A stretch of 64,000 nucleotides of DNA from JAAELZ01 sp965223465 (GTDB lineage Bacteria; Pseudomonadota; Gammaproteobacteria; Arenicellales; Poriferihabitantaceae), in assembly GCA_965223465.1 (NCBI GenBank), contig OZ245025.1:1798001-1862000 (forward strand), read 5' to 3'. The position numbers were made by a program, and so were the translations under genes. Of this stretch, positions 18,833 through 28,300 are shown in pieces. Under the pieces are notes generated by a model. It did not search any database and was not told where the DNA came from. It worked only from the letters and a program-made list of their open reading frames with translations. Every line of letters begins with the position of its first letter. The first letter of the stretch is position 1.

Positions 18833-19361
18833 GTTTGACAGTTATTGCCCGAACGACAGATTCGGTTCCCCGAATCACATGAACATAACTCAAGCCACGC
18901 TCTGATATATCCTCAAAGCGCTTGGTATTTAGAGTTCAGGATTCATAGAACTGCTCATTCAATTACTTCTTGGTTAGAGCGTTGTAGGCCCAACCAGCAC
19001 TTAAAATCGGTTCGCAGTAAACCATAAGCAGTAATGACCAGCTATCATAGTATTAGATCCATTAAACTTCTCGAGTTTAAGTGCCGACCACTAAAATTGC
19101 GTCGCAGAATAATCCTGCAGCTTGACTTGTATCTAGTATGGCTTCACCAGGCTGCGAATGATCTTGACTACATGCCGTTGGTTTGTAACAGTTATTTTGG
19201 GTGTTGCGCGATGGATAGCCCCTTATTTTGGTGTCACGATTAGAACACCTTGAACCAGCCGTTACCATCGGGTGGTACATAAGTTACTTTATAGATCAGA
19301 CTGAATCTATTCAACCCTGGCATCACTGGCCTTATTTTTAATTAAAACCATAGGAGCAATA
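18833..19361. other. intergenic stretch without recognisable gene
   Basis: 529 bases between the glycine-rich gene and the MscS-like pseudogene. Only short frames broken by stops; no clear repeat, RNA gene or terminator seen. It could be decayed coding DNA but no family is recognisable. Confidence 0.5.
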
Positions 19362-20730
19362 ATGTGCTCAAATGTATTTATTGACCGAGCTTTGTTGATT
19401 TTATGCTTATTGGTATTTCCACTAATGGGGTTTGCTCAAACCGAGCTGGATGAGGATGCCTTAAATCTCACCGCCGAAGAACTCACTGGCTACACCCGAC
19501 TGGTCGAGCAAATAACGGGCGAAATTAAGTTGGCAAAGGGCATAGAAGCACGCGCACTTAAAAAATAGCTACGGTCAACCCAAGGAAATTACCGTGGCGT
19601 ATTATGGAAATTCGTCGATGACCTGGAACAGCTCGACGATAAAACCCTGCAAGATCAATATGCGCAACTCGTCACTTCGCACCTTAATGCTGAGTCTGCA
19701 ATCATCAAGAAGCAGATAGAAAAAGCACAGAAAGATGCTGATGTGTTGGAAGAAACCATTATTGCAGGCAAGAAAAATATCTATATGGTCGGGCGTGATG
19801 CGGGCAAGGCCAGGCTGGCTGATCTGCAATGGAAGTTGTATAAAAAAGGCAGAGAGCTCGATACGCTATACGCAGATTTGGTTAAAAATGCACAGAAAAT
19901 CAACCAAACCGGCGGAGATGCAACCCAGGATTTAGGCTTAGCGACTACCCTGGTGAGCAGACAAGCAGATATGTTATCAGGGCTCATTGGTGTGAATAAA
20001 GATGAAGGTCTGCGGTTGGAAAAGAAATTGCGGGTCGTCAGAAACGAATCCGATAGCGGCAGAAAGCTCCTGGCAGGTATTGGCAGTAAAAACTTACGTA
20101 TTCAGGATGATGCCAAACGTCTAAAAACCATGGCAGAGTTGCTAGCAGGCATGGAAGTTGACGCTTCACACTATGAAAAAACCGTCGTCCAATCCAGTGG
20201 CAGTATTAGCACCGATGTATTTGATAAATAAAGTTGCGTCCGGCCTGATGATCTTAATTTACCGGCCTTACGACGTAGGCGACAAAATCAGGGTTGCCGG
20301 CATAGAGGGAAGGATCAATAAAATGAACCTGGTCAACTCAACTATCTATACCTCAGAAAACCATGAACTGACCATCCCCAATAATAAAATCTGGGAAGAT
20401 ATTATTCATAATATTACATCTGTCGCCTTGCACCGGCTTGACCTTTACTTTGAGGCACCCTTTACCGCGGATTCTGAGACCGTTCTTACCGCAATTTCAA
20501 AAGCAATCGACGATAGCCCGCTTGTTATTGATGATAAGGAAAAGGAAGTACGTAATTATCAGCTAGGCAAACGAGAGGTTAAATACCTCGCACGGTTCTG
20601 GATTTCTACCGAAGACATCGACGAGGCTAAATGGGCCATTCCTGAAGGCGTTAAAAAACGCTTTGATGAAGATGGCATTTCGTTAAAAATTATTGAAAGC
20701 GCGATGACGCTAAATGCTGGCTCTTCATAA
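19362..20730 (+). pseudogene. degraded large MscS-type mechanosensitive channel gene
   Basis: Three pieces of one gene. The first (19362-19568) has a ribosome site (AGGAG), a signal peptide ending GFAQT, and stops at an in-frame TAG (19566). The same frame stays open after it and carries a long coiled-coil periplasmic domain (for example QLDDKTLQDQYAQLVTSHLN) to 20231. At about 20220 the frame changes and the text jumps to VASGLMILIYRPYDVGDKIR, the start of the MscS beta domain, which runs to 20730. The membrane helices expected between are missing, so a deletion plus frameshift has removed the pore. An intact MscS gene lies at 51971. Confidence 0.85.
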
Positions 20731-20847
20731 GTCATCAGTCTACGAATAATTTAATGAGAAGAATTAAATCAGCACCGAATTAAATTTGAGTTACCTATAA
20801 GTGAACAATCTATAGAATTAAGCAAATGAAGAAAGCCTGACTATAGC

Positions 20848-21570
20848 TCATTGTGGATCCCTATTAATCAGCTGGGAAACCGCTTTAATCTGGGCCTCGG
20901 CACTTGATGAGTGATCGCCCTCACTTAGTGCTTTTGCGCTGTCAGCCTGTCGAGTAGACTGTTTGATAAAATCTTTATAACGTACCTGTTTTTGGTCTGC
21001 GATATTTTGATTCTTGAGTCTGCTATTCGATAAAGCTTCCGAGTTGATCTGCAAATAGGAACTTGATATTCGTTGCCAATGACCATAACTAGGATCAGGT
21101 TGAATTGCACCAGTTGAGGGAATATAAAAGTGATGTATCAAATAGAAAGAATTGTGTGCATTCGTTAAAAAGTAAGCACTACCTGCATCATATTCCGGAA
21201 AACCCCAATCACATAAAACTAAATATTCATTTAGCTTAGTGGAAAAACTTCCAATCATCCCGCCTGTGCACCAGTTCACGGAAAAATCCGAATACAAACT
21301 ACCCTGTCCATCAATCAGGTAGATAGACGGGTCGGTTGACGCTCTAGCAGTTGCTTTATCAAACCGGTAAAAATCCTCGAATTCGTATGACCCAATGTAA
21401 TAAAATTTCCACTGACCATGCAAAAAACTAACTTTTTCAAGCCCTATGCGATTTTTGCTTACAGCAGCAATTGACGGCACAACCATTAACAACAAATCGT
21501 CGTCGGCAACCTGACCAAGAGAACTGTTTGTGAGCAAACACAAGCCCAAAATTATTTTTAAAGTTTTCAT
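20848..21570 (-). CDS. secreted protein of unknown function
   Basis: 240 residues with a Sec signal peptide (MKTLKIILGLCLLTNSSLGQ). The mature part is rich in aromatic residues and beta-type patterns (LHGQWKFYYIGSYEFEDFYR, SVNWCTGGMIGSFSTKLNEY), and the last 60 residues are polar and helical. Two Cys (in NWCTGG and LVLCDWG) could form a disulphide. Probably periplasmic or outer-surface; no family recognised. It stands alone on the minus strand behind the MscS remnant. Confidence 0.65.
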   Translation of the reverse strand: MKTLKIILGLCLLTNSSLGQVADDDLLLMVVPSIAAVSKNRIGLEKVSFLHGQWKFYYIGSYEFEDFYRFDKATARASTDPSIYLIDGQGSLYSDFSVNWCTGGMIGSFSTKLNEYLVLCDWGFPEYDAGSAYFLTNAHNSFYLIHHFYIPSTGAIQPDPSYGHWQRISSSYLQINSEALSNSRLKNQNIADQKQVRYKDFIKQSTRQADSAKALSEGDHSSSAEAQIKAVSQLINRDPQ

Positions 21571-21704
21571 CCTTAATCCACACTAACAAATAAACGATTG
21601 ACGCTACCGTAAAATACTAAAGGTAATATTGATCTATGACAATAACGAATATTTTCGTAAGATAAAAATGATTATTGTTGCCTTTCAATATCCTAATGTG
21701 ACAA

Positions 21705-22592
21705 CTAGCTAAAATCTGCTAATAGCTGGCTTTTCGTCAACATAAAAAGCGCCATCGCTTCATCGTCAGTGCTCAACCAGGTAAATGGAAGCTTTGGATA
21801 TTTAGCCTCCAGATCGAGCGCTGAGGTACCGACTTCAACGACTAATACCCCCTCGTCGTGCAGATAATCAGCCGCCTGCGCTAATATTCTGTCCACTAAA
21901 TCCAGACCCAATGCGCCACCTCTAAAAGCCATATCCGGTTCGTGTAAATACTCCGCCGGCAATCTCTGCATCCGCTGATTAGAAATATACGGCGGGTTTG
22001 AGCAAATTAGATCGTACTTGCCCCTCACGCCGGCGAACAAATCTCCCTGATAAAGCCGCACCCTTTCCTGTAAATCATGTTGCTCAATATTTACTCGCGC
22101 GACGTCGATCGCGTCCGCCGATAATTCAGTCGCATCGACCTGCGCATCAGGGAAAGCATCAGCCAATGCGATGGCAATACAACCACTACCCGTGCATAGA
22201 TCCAGTGCACGCCTGACTTTACCGGCTTCAATCCAGGGCGCAAACTGCTCTGGAATCCATTCACCAAAATAAGATCGCGGCACGATCACTCGCTCGTCAA
22301 CATAAAAACGCAACCCGCAAAACCAGGCTTCATTAATAAGATAGGCGAATGGTTTTTGAGTCTTAATGCGCTGACTTAATAAAGTATCAAGGGTGGCAAG
22401 TTGTTGGGTACTGGGTACCCGATCCCAATCGAACTCGCTCGCCGCCATGTCCTGACCCGTCGCGTATAAACCCATCCAGGCCGCTTCGTCCCAGGCATTA
22501 GCAGTGCTGTGGCCGAAAAACAAATCATGTGCCTCTAGTTCAGCCTCAACTTCATCCACTACTTGATAAAGGGGTTTGTTCGCTGGCAGCAC
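21705..22592 (-). CDS. prmB: 50S ribosomal protein L3 N5-glutamine methyltransferase PrmB
   Basis: 295-residue SAM-dependent enzyme that methylates a glutamine of ribosomal protein L3. SAM-binding motif LDLCTGSGCIAIAL and the catalytic NPPY (ICSNPPYISNQRM) are clear, and the N-terminal helical domain with EAAWMGLYATG and VPRSYFGEWIP fits PrmB rather than PrmC or HemK. The GTG start shares one base with the TAG stop of the nuclease-like gene upstream (TAGTG), indicating coupling. Confidence 0.92.
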   Translation of the reverse strand: MLPANKPLYQVVDEVEAELEAHDLFFGHSTANAWDEAAWMGLYATGQDMAASEFDWDRVPSTQQLATLDTLLSQRIKTQKPFAYLINEAWFCGLRFYVDERVIVPRSYFGEWIPEQFAPWIEAGKVRRALDLCTGSGCIAIALADAFPDAQVDATELSADAIDVARVNIEQHDLQERVRLYQGDLFAGVRGKYDLICSNPPYISNQRMQRLPAEYLHEPDMAFRGGALGLDLVDRILAQAADYLHDEGVLVVEVGTSALDLEAKYPKLPFTWLSTDDEAMALFMLTKSQLLADFS

Positions 22593-23368
22593 TATTGAAT
22601 TCTGAGCATGGCGGGGTGATAAACCTTCATCCCAACTATATCATGGGTTTTAAACACCCAACCGCGCGCCAGTATATTTTTACCGGCATAGTATTTAGGT
22701 CGTTTATCGAAGTATTTTCTCCAGTTTTCGCGTGGCACAAGTACGCGAAAATCACCTTCTAGGTGCAGGGTCTGGTTTTTTCTCGATTGGCTCACTCGCT
22801 CTACTTTTCCAAGCACCTGACGATAACCACGAGTTTGCCCACGCGTGACCTCTGACGCACTCACGGGGGCAAAGAATCGCTCTCCCCACACCCCTTTATT
22901 TGCGCTCTTTGCCCTGCTTTCTGCTGCCAGATATTGATCCAGAAAATCCAGATTAGTCCCCACTGCGATCGCAAAACCCAAGCCTTGTTCGAGCGCTTTA
23001 ATCTGAATATTCTCCCCGTTTTTGGTGTATAGATGCGCCAGCCAACGGCCATGTCTGTCCTTGGCTTGCTGGGCGTAGTCTATTCGAACCGCCTTACCCT
23101 CGAGTTGTTGTTTAAGATACCGGTAGGCATCTCGTGCGAGCGGTTCATCGGGAAACTTGCCATGCCCCATCTCGGGGGTGTTCACCCCGACCAGCCGGAC
23201 GGTATCTTCATTTTGCAATATGAGGGTATCTCCATCGATTACTTTTTTAACCTCTACCAGGTCTGTTTCTGCCTCATTTCCACTGTTGGCGCAAGCGACC
23301 AACAATGTCAAGCCCACAAAAAAGGCGCCACCTAAGGGCGCCTTTTTAAAGGAAGTCAAGCACATCAC
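22592..23368 (-). CDS. thermonuclease (SNase)-family lipoprotein
   Basis: 258 residues. The SNase fold is marked by KKVIDGDTLILQNEDTVRLV and GVNTPEMG, with Arg and Glu matching the catalytic pair of staphylococcal nuclease; a C-terminal helical region follows. The N-terminus has a lipobox (TLLVAC), so the protein is probably anchored to the outer or inner membrane facing the periplasm. The first 17 codons coincide with the rpmE terminator; a GTG at 23317, just before GLTLLVAC, is a credible true start. Cotranscribed with prmB. Confidence 0.83.
   Translation of the reverse strand: MMCLTSFKKAPLGGAFFVGLTLLVACANSGNEAETDLVEVKKVIDGDTLILQNEDTVRLVGVNTPEMGHGKFPDEPLARDAYRYLKQQLEGKAVRIDYAQQAKDRHGRWLAHLYTKNGENIQIKALEQGLGFAIAVGTNLDFLDQYLAAESRAKSANKGVWGERFFAPVSASEVTRGQTRGYRQVLGKVERVSQSRKNQTLHLEGDFRVLVPRENWRKYFDKRPKYYAGKNILARGWVFKTHDIVGMKVYHPAMLRIQ
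23318..23347 (-). terminator. intrinsic terminator of rpmE, inside the start of the nuclease gene
   Basis: On the minus strand, AAAAA-GGCGCC-CTTAGGT-GGCGCC-TTTTTT: a six-base GC stem (23342-23337 with 23329-23324) followed by six T. It begins about 55 bases after the rpmE stop. It falls inside the annotated 5-prime end of the nuclease-like frame. Confidence 0.8.
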
Positions 23369-23399
23369 TTATTCCAATCTTGCAAACCTCTATCTGATT

Positions 23400-23606
23400 C
23401 TAACCTTTGCGACCATAACGAGCCTGGAATTTGCCTACACGACCCGCCGTATCAACAATTTTTTGTTGACCGGTATAAAAAGGATGGCATTCAGAACAGA
23501 CTTCAACATTGATATCATTGCCTTCTGTTGAGCCGGTCTCAAAGCTATTACCGCAGGTGCACGTGACTTTGACCTGGCTGTATTGTGGATGTGTATCAGC
23601 TTTCAT
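23400..23606 (-). CDS. rpmE: 50S ribosomal protein bL31 (zinc-binding form)
   Basis: 68 residues starting MKADTHPQYSQVKVTCTCGN. Four Cys (C16, C18, C37, C40: TCTCG and CSECHP) mark the zinc-containing C+ form, as opposed to the zinc-free YkgM-type paralogue. Full length. It lies 109 bases behind rho, and a strong terminator follows. Confidence 0.97.
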   Translation of the reverse strand: MKADTHPQYSQVKVTCTCGNSFETGSTEGNDINVEVCSECHPFYTGQQKIVDTAGRVGKFQARYGRKG

Positions 23607-23715
23607 GATGTAAACCCTCTTATTACTTGTCCAGCACCACTGGAGATTGAATTTTAGCTACCCCAAAATTGGGGGCGGTGAATATAGGCAAAATAGCGCC
23701 CAAACGCAAGTGATA

Positions 23716-24984
23716 CTAACGATTCATAGATTGGAAAAATTCTGCGTTATTTTTAGTCGCTTTTAATTTATCGAGCAAGAATTCTATCGCTTGTAAATCA
23801 TCCATTGGATGTAATAATTTACGTAGCAACCACACTTTCTGCAGCTCGTCTGGCTCCATCAGCAATTCTTCACGACGCGTACCGGATTTATTGATGATAG
23901 TCGCAGGATAAACCCGTTTTTCAGCGATGCGGCGGTCCAGATGTACTTCCATATTACCGGTACCTTTAAATTCTTCGTAGATAACTTCATCCATTTTAGA
24001 GCCAGTGTCGACCAATGCGGTTGCCAAAATAGTTAGGCTACCGCCTTCCTGCAGATTACGCGCTGCGCCAAAAAATCGTTTAGGTCGTTGTAGCGCATTG
24101 GCATCTACCCCACCCGTTAAGACTTTCCCTGAAGAAGGTGCAACCGTATTATAGGCACGCGCCAGGCGGGTAATGGAATCGAGCAATATCACCACATCTT
24201 TTTTATGCTCAACCAAGCGTTTGGCTTTGGCGATGACCATTTCTGCGACTTGTACATGACGCGTTGCCGGCTCGTCGAAAGTTGACGCAATTACCTCACC
24301 ACGAACCATACGCGACATTTCAGTTACTTCTTCCGGCCGCTCATCAATCAACAATACAATTAACTCTGCTTCTGGATAGTTGCTGGTAATCGATTGCGCG
24401 ATTTGCTGCAACATTACGGTTTTACCCGTTTTAGGCGCAGAAACGATCAACCCACGCTGGCCTTTACCGATCGGCGCGATCAAATCGATGACACGCCCAG
24501 TAATGTCTTCGGTGGAACCGGTCTCGCGTTCCAGGCGATAGCGCTTCTCTGGATGCAGCGGTGTCGCGTTTTCAAATAGTATTTTGCGCTTCGCTTCTTC
24601 AGGATCTTGCCCATTAATGGATTTAACCTTGAGCAGCGCAAAATAACGTTCGGAATCTTTCGGTGGCCTAACCAGGCCCTCGATCGTATCGCCGGTGCGT
24701 AGACCGAAACGACGGATTTGGCTGGGCGAAACGTAAATATCGTCTGGCCCCGCAATATATGAGCTGCTGGGCGAACGCAGAAATCCAAAACCATCTTGAA
24801 GAATTTCAACGACGCCATCGCCTTGAATATCAACCCCTTTTCTGGCTTGTGATTTTAATATTTTGAATATTTGTTCCTGTTTACGGCTACGGCCAATATT
24901 TTCAAGCCCAAGTTCACGCGCTAAATCCAATAGGTCAGCCGGCGTCTTGAGCTTAAGTTCAGATAAACTAAGTGATGAAGACAT
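23716..24984 (-). CDS. rho: transcription termination factor Rho
   Basis: 422 residues, usual for the family. The N-terminal helix bundle (LSELKLKTPADLLDLARELG), the RNA-binding cold-shock-like fold (GVVEILQDGFGFLRSP) and the ATPase with Walker A SAPKTGKT (about residues 182-189), Walker B (VVILLDSITRLARAYN) and Q/R loops are all intact. Rho is a hexameric RNA helicase that ends transcription. A 14-bp palindrome lies 22 bases before its start. Confidence 0.98.
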   Translation of the reverse strand: MSSSLSLSELKLKTPADLLDLARELGLENIGRSRKQEQIFKILKSQARKGVDIQGDGVVEILQDGFGFLRSPSSSYIAGPDDIYVSPSQIRRFGLRTGDTIEGLVRPPKDSERYFALLKVKSINGQDPEEAKRKILFENATPLHPEKRYRLERETGSTEDITGRVIDLIAPIGKGQRGLIVSAPKTGKTVMLQQIAQSITSNYPEAELIVLLIDERPEEVTEMSRMVRGEVIASTFDEPATRHVQVAEMVIAKAKRLVEHKKDVVILLDSITRLARAYNTVAPSSGKVLTGGVDANALQRPKRFFGAARNLQEGGSLTILATALVDTGSKMDEVIYEEFKGTGNMEVHLDRRIAEKRVYPATIINKSGTRREELLMEPDELQKVWLLRKLLHPMDDLQAIEFLLDKLKATKNNAEFFQSMNR

Positions 24985-25342
24985 TATGAAAAATTATTCC
25001 TTAAAAGTGCAATATTGCACGGCAGGGTGATTATGAAAATATATGTTGGTTTTCTGTGCGCAAGAGCCACAGGCGTGGTGCGCGAGTTAGAAACTAAAGC
25101 CTGATAGAAGGTGTTCTTTAGACTTCCGGCGGATAATACTGAGGCAAATCGGGCTTGTCTAGTGTTTTATCATTAAATTGTCAGATTCGTTGCTTTTAAC
25201 TTACATTTTTTCTGGTTTTACCCTATTTCTCCGAACTTATGATGTGTTTTCACGCCAGAATAAGGAATATCCAGGTATCACTTCAACGCAAACCCAAACC
25301 AAATAATGCATTTATCGGAAACGAAGCTTTTAACCCGAAACC
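24985..25342. other. rho leader and intergenic stretch
   Basis: 358 bases between rho and the membrane sulfatase-family gene. Besides the palindrome at 25007-25020 nothing is recognised. Rho leaders often carry self-attenuation sites, so part of this is probably the rho 5-prime leader. Confidence 0.5.
25007..25020. promoter_or_regulatory. 14-bp perfect palindrome ahead of rho
   Basis: GTGCAATATTGCAC is its own reverse complement and ends 22 bases upstream of the rho ATG. It may be an operator or a small RNA hairpin; seen directly, function inferred. Confidence 0.45.
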
Positions 25343-27244
25343 CTATCGCTGTCCTCGATATAGATGAAATTCTGAAACTTTACCTTGAAATAACAAATCC
25401 TGTGATACGCCGGCAAACGAAATAGCATGATTTTTAAGCTGCTCATGCACGGCCTCACAGCTTACATTTTTAGGGGTATAGTTTGAGACATCATAACAAG
25501 CAAGGTGATCAGTCTGCGGGATATACTCGATCGCAGCCTGATCTTCGACCCAACCCAACACACCATTATGATAGTAATCTGCAAAAAATCGCTGATTACT
25601 AAACAGCGATTTTCCCGATGCATTTGGCAGTAACTGTTCGTATTGGCCAAAAACGATATCCGCTATCGTCGGCGCCACATCTCGTTGTGAAACAAAGGCG
25701 TCTATATACTGGGGCTTAATGCCGCTACCATAAATCGCAAATGGGATTAAAAAATGCTCAAAGCGCGAGCCAACCACCCAGTTGCTATGATCGGCCATCA
25801 GTACAAATATGGTATTGGGGTAATTCTTCTGCATCTCACCAACAAAAGATTCCAGCGCCTGGTCGGAAAAGTGTAAAGCGTTAAGCCGTTTATTGCGCGC
25901 CTCATTTTCTGAAAACCGCTGCATTAACAGGCCCGCTGGTAGTTTGTCATCATGCGTAGTGGCCCCGTTGATGCCAACCACAAATGGTGGTTTAAGTTGC
26001 TTAACCTTGGAAAGCACGAAACGATATAAATCCTGATCGTATACGCCCCAATCGTTGGTCTCATACTGGCGCTCAATAACATCGTCTTTCCCGTAACTCT
26101 GTGCAAAACCGAGTTTCAACGCAAATGCCCCAGTACCCGACGTTTCCTTTGCTGTGCCCTGAAAAAAAGCACTGCTATAACCCCGTTCGGTCAGCACATT
26201 TATAATGGTCTGATAGGATTGATCCTGTAGTTGAGATTTTGCCACCGAAGCACCCAGTGGATTTTGGAAAGAAGTTAAAATGGCAAACATACCTTCTGTT
26301 GTCCGAATACCATCGGCAATGCCCGCCTTGGGTCGAAGCGAACGCTGCAAAAGCGAATCAAAATATGGGGTGGTTTGCGCAGTGTAGCCATAAGGCTGCA
26401 TGTTATTGGCGTTCCAGCTTTCCAGTAGTAGAAATACGATATTCACATCGCCTTGTGCCACTACCCGTTGTGGCTTATCAGCATAAAGTGCGACCAATGC
26501 TTGTGCGGTCTTATGGTTATCTTGTTCACTGAAAAAGCGCTGGTGGAGCTTACCACCTCCATTTAGTAGCGAATACAGCGCACTGTAACTCCCATTCATC
26601 GCGATAGCGGCTAATTTTTCATCACCGATGTCAATGGCCTGCCAGGGAGTCAACGGGATGGGCGCAAGCAAGCCTCGAATAAAAAATGCCGACATTAAAA
26701 CCAACAGGATTTTTTTGGGTAAATAAAAGCGGTTAAGATCAATCGGTTCTAACCATCCACCAGGCAACTTATAAAAGCCAAGCACCAATAGCGGAAACCC
26801 AATGAGCATCAACAGGGTAATCAGTTTTTGTTGACCCCAGGCATTGAGAAACAAGCTATGTGCATCATTGAAGGTATCCAGAATTTCATACCCAACATGC
26901 CGACCAGAATTTTGGAAATACAACATATCCGCTAGCACCAGTACGATCATACTGGTAAGCAACAAACCAGCCGCAATCCTCATGGTTTTTGCGTGCCAAT
27001 CAAACAAGGTTGCGAGTAATGCGGCCATTGCACTCACTGCCAAGTCGAATCGATATCCCCAAGCAATCGCATAGACTCGTTCCTGCAGTGAGAACTCGAC
27101 AAACTGCGCCCCAAAAGACCATAAAAACAGCATTTTACCCACTATTAGAAGTAACCATGCTACCGCAAAGATGAGAAAATAGTTTCTGATGAACACTGTG
27201 GTGATAGACGTAATGCGATTGATATCGCGGCGAGTATAAAGCAT
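25343..27244 (-). CDS. LTA synthase-family membrane phosphotransferase/sulfatase-fold protein
   Basis: 633 residues. Five N-terminal membrane helices (about residues 15-210) precede a periplasmic alkaline-phosphatase-like domain: NIVFLLLESWNANNMQPYGY, the likely catalytic Thr in GIRTTEGMFA, and metal-ligand region LMADHSNW. Such proteins move phosphoglycerol or phosphoethanolamine groups to lipids or glycans; in Gram-negatives the nearest roles are OpgB-like decoration of periplasmic glucans or lipid A. The last 80 residues with Cys pairs (CYDVSN, SCEAVHE) follow the core. The divergent neighbour looks like a phosphodiesterase. Confidence 0.82.
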   Translation of the reverse strand: MLYTRRDINRITSITTVFIRNYFLIFAVAWLLLIVGKMLFLWSFGAQFVEFSLQERVYAIAWGYRFDLAVSAMAALLATLFDWHAKTMRIAAGLLLTSMIVLVLADMLYFQNSGRHVGYEILDTFNDAHSLFLNAWGQQKLITLLMLIGFPLLVLGFYKLPGGWLEPIDLNRFYLPKKILLVLMSAFFIRGLLAPIPLTPWQAIDIGDEKLAAIAMNGSYSALYSLLNGGGKLHQRFFSEQDNHKTAQALVALYADKPQRVVAQGDVNIVFLLLESWNANNMQPYGYTAQTTPYFDSLLQRSLRPKAGIADGIRTTEGMFAILTSFQNPLGASVAKSQLQDQSYQTIINVLTERGYSSAFFQGTAKETSGTGAFALKLGFAQSYGKDDVIERQYETNDWGVYDQDLYRFVLSKVKQLKPPFVVGINGATTHDDKLPAGLLMQRFSENEARNKRLNALHFSDQALESFVGEMQKNYPNTIFVLMADHSNWVVGSRFEHFLIPFAIYGSGIKPQYIDAFVSQRDVAPTIADIVFGQYEQLLPNASGKSLFSNQRFFADYYHNGVLGWVEDQAAIEYIPQTDHLACYDVSNYTPKNVSCEAVHEQLKNHAISFAGVSQDLLFQGKVSEFHLYRGQR

Positions 27245-27423
27245 AAGCGCGTAGTTTTAGCACTCAAACTCATCCCAGCCGTGTCGCCCTGATCCAAGCA
27301 TAAATTACTCTTGGTGTCCCGCCTCTAAGCGTTTATTCAAATTGCGTCGAGCAGATCGATTAAGCCGATAAATACCAAGGCTTGCTGCCTATTTTTTAAA
27401 CCGCGGTACGCTATAATTTTTGT

Positions 27424-28242
27424 ATGCATAAAAAAGTTGTGTTACCCATTGCTGCGTTAGCATTGACGATAATCATTCTGGTCATTACCCTTTCAAACTA
27501 CCAGCAAAATAAGAATATCGAGCAGGTTATATCGCAAGAACTCGATGGCAGACTGATCCCCCACAAAGCAAACTATACTTCCAAGCTCAAAAATATATTC
27601 AAAGATGGATTACGTTCATTTGAGTTTGATACGCTTTTCAATAGCGACGCTCCCACACCTTTTTTTGAGATTGGACATGATGAGGATGAAGTCAATGGCG
27701 TTTCTTTTGAGGATTATCTCAACCTCAACAAAGATAAACCGCTCAAGAAAGTATGGATGGATGTAAAAAACGCCGATGAAAGTAATATTTCCGGTATCTT
27801 GGCGAGGCTGAATTATCTAGAGAAAAAGTTTAACGTCAAAGACATTTTGATATTTGAATCAGACGCTACCACCCCCAAGCTAAAGCAGATCAGTGATGCC
27901 GGATACCATACTTCCTACTATGTGCCAAAATCACTACTTCAAAACTTGTTAGATCAGGACATTACAACCCTTCAACAGGAAGCGAGCAGAATACATGCGC
28001 TGGTAGAAGCACAAAATCTGGCCGCCATTTCATTTAGATTGGATTTATATCCGTTTGTAAAAACCTACATCGAGAAACTAATCCCCGATAACATTGTTTA
28101 TCACACCTGGGGGAAGCACCAGCTTAAACAATCAAAAGTTTTACAACACATGCAGCATGAAGATTTTTATCAGGATGAACGAGTTAAAACCATTATTTAT
28201 GCTTACTACAACAACAAACTAAATAGGCTCATTGACTTTTAA
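27424..28242 (+). CDS. membrane-anchored protein, possibly glycerophosphodiesterase-like
   Basis: 272 residues with one N-terminal membrane anchor (VVLPIAALALTIIILVITLS) and a soluble periplasmic part. The order FEIGHDEDEVNGVSFEDYL ... KKVWMDVKN ... LIFESD resembles the successive strands and metal-site loops of GDPD/PLC-like TIM barrels (a GHD motif and a conserved D-K strand), but key HRG-type residues are not clear, so the call is tentative. It is divergent from the LTA-synthase-like gene (179 bases between starts); a shared role in phosphoglycerol chemistry is an inference. Confidence 0.6.
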   Translation: MHKKVVLPIAALALTIIILVITLSNYQQNKNIEQVISQELDGRLIPHKANYTSKLKNIFKDGLRSFEFDTLFNSDAPTPFFEIGHDEDEVNGVSFEDYLNLNKDKPLKKVWMDVKNADESNISGILARLNYLEKKFNVKDILIFESDATTPKLKQISDAGYHTSYYVPKSLLQNLLDQDITTLQQEASRIHALVEAQNLAAISFRLDLYPFVKTYIEKLIPDNIVYHTWGKHQLKQSKVLQHMQHEDFYQDERVKTIIYAYYNNKLNRLIDF

Positions 28243-28300
28243 TGGTTTGCACACCTTGTAGCTGCAAGCGGGCAAATTCGCATAACACTGGGGCCTTAGC

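Noticed and set aside
19566..19568. TAG in the MscS-like gene considered as pyrrolysine or programmed read-through
   Set aside because: The same gene also has a frame change and lacks its membrane helices, so decay is the simpler reading.
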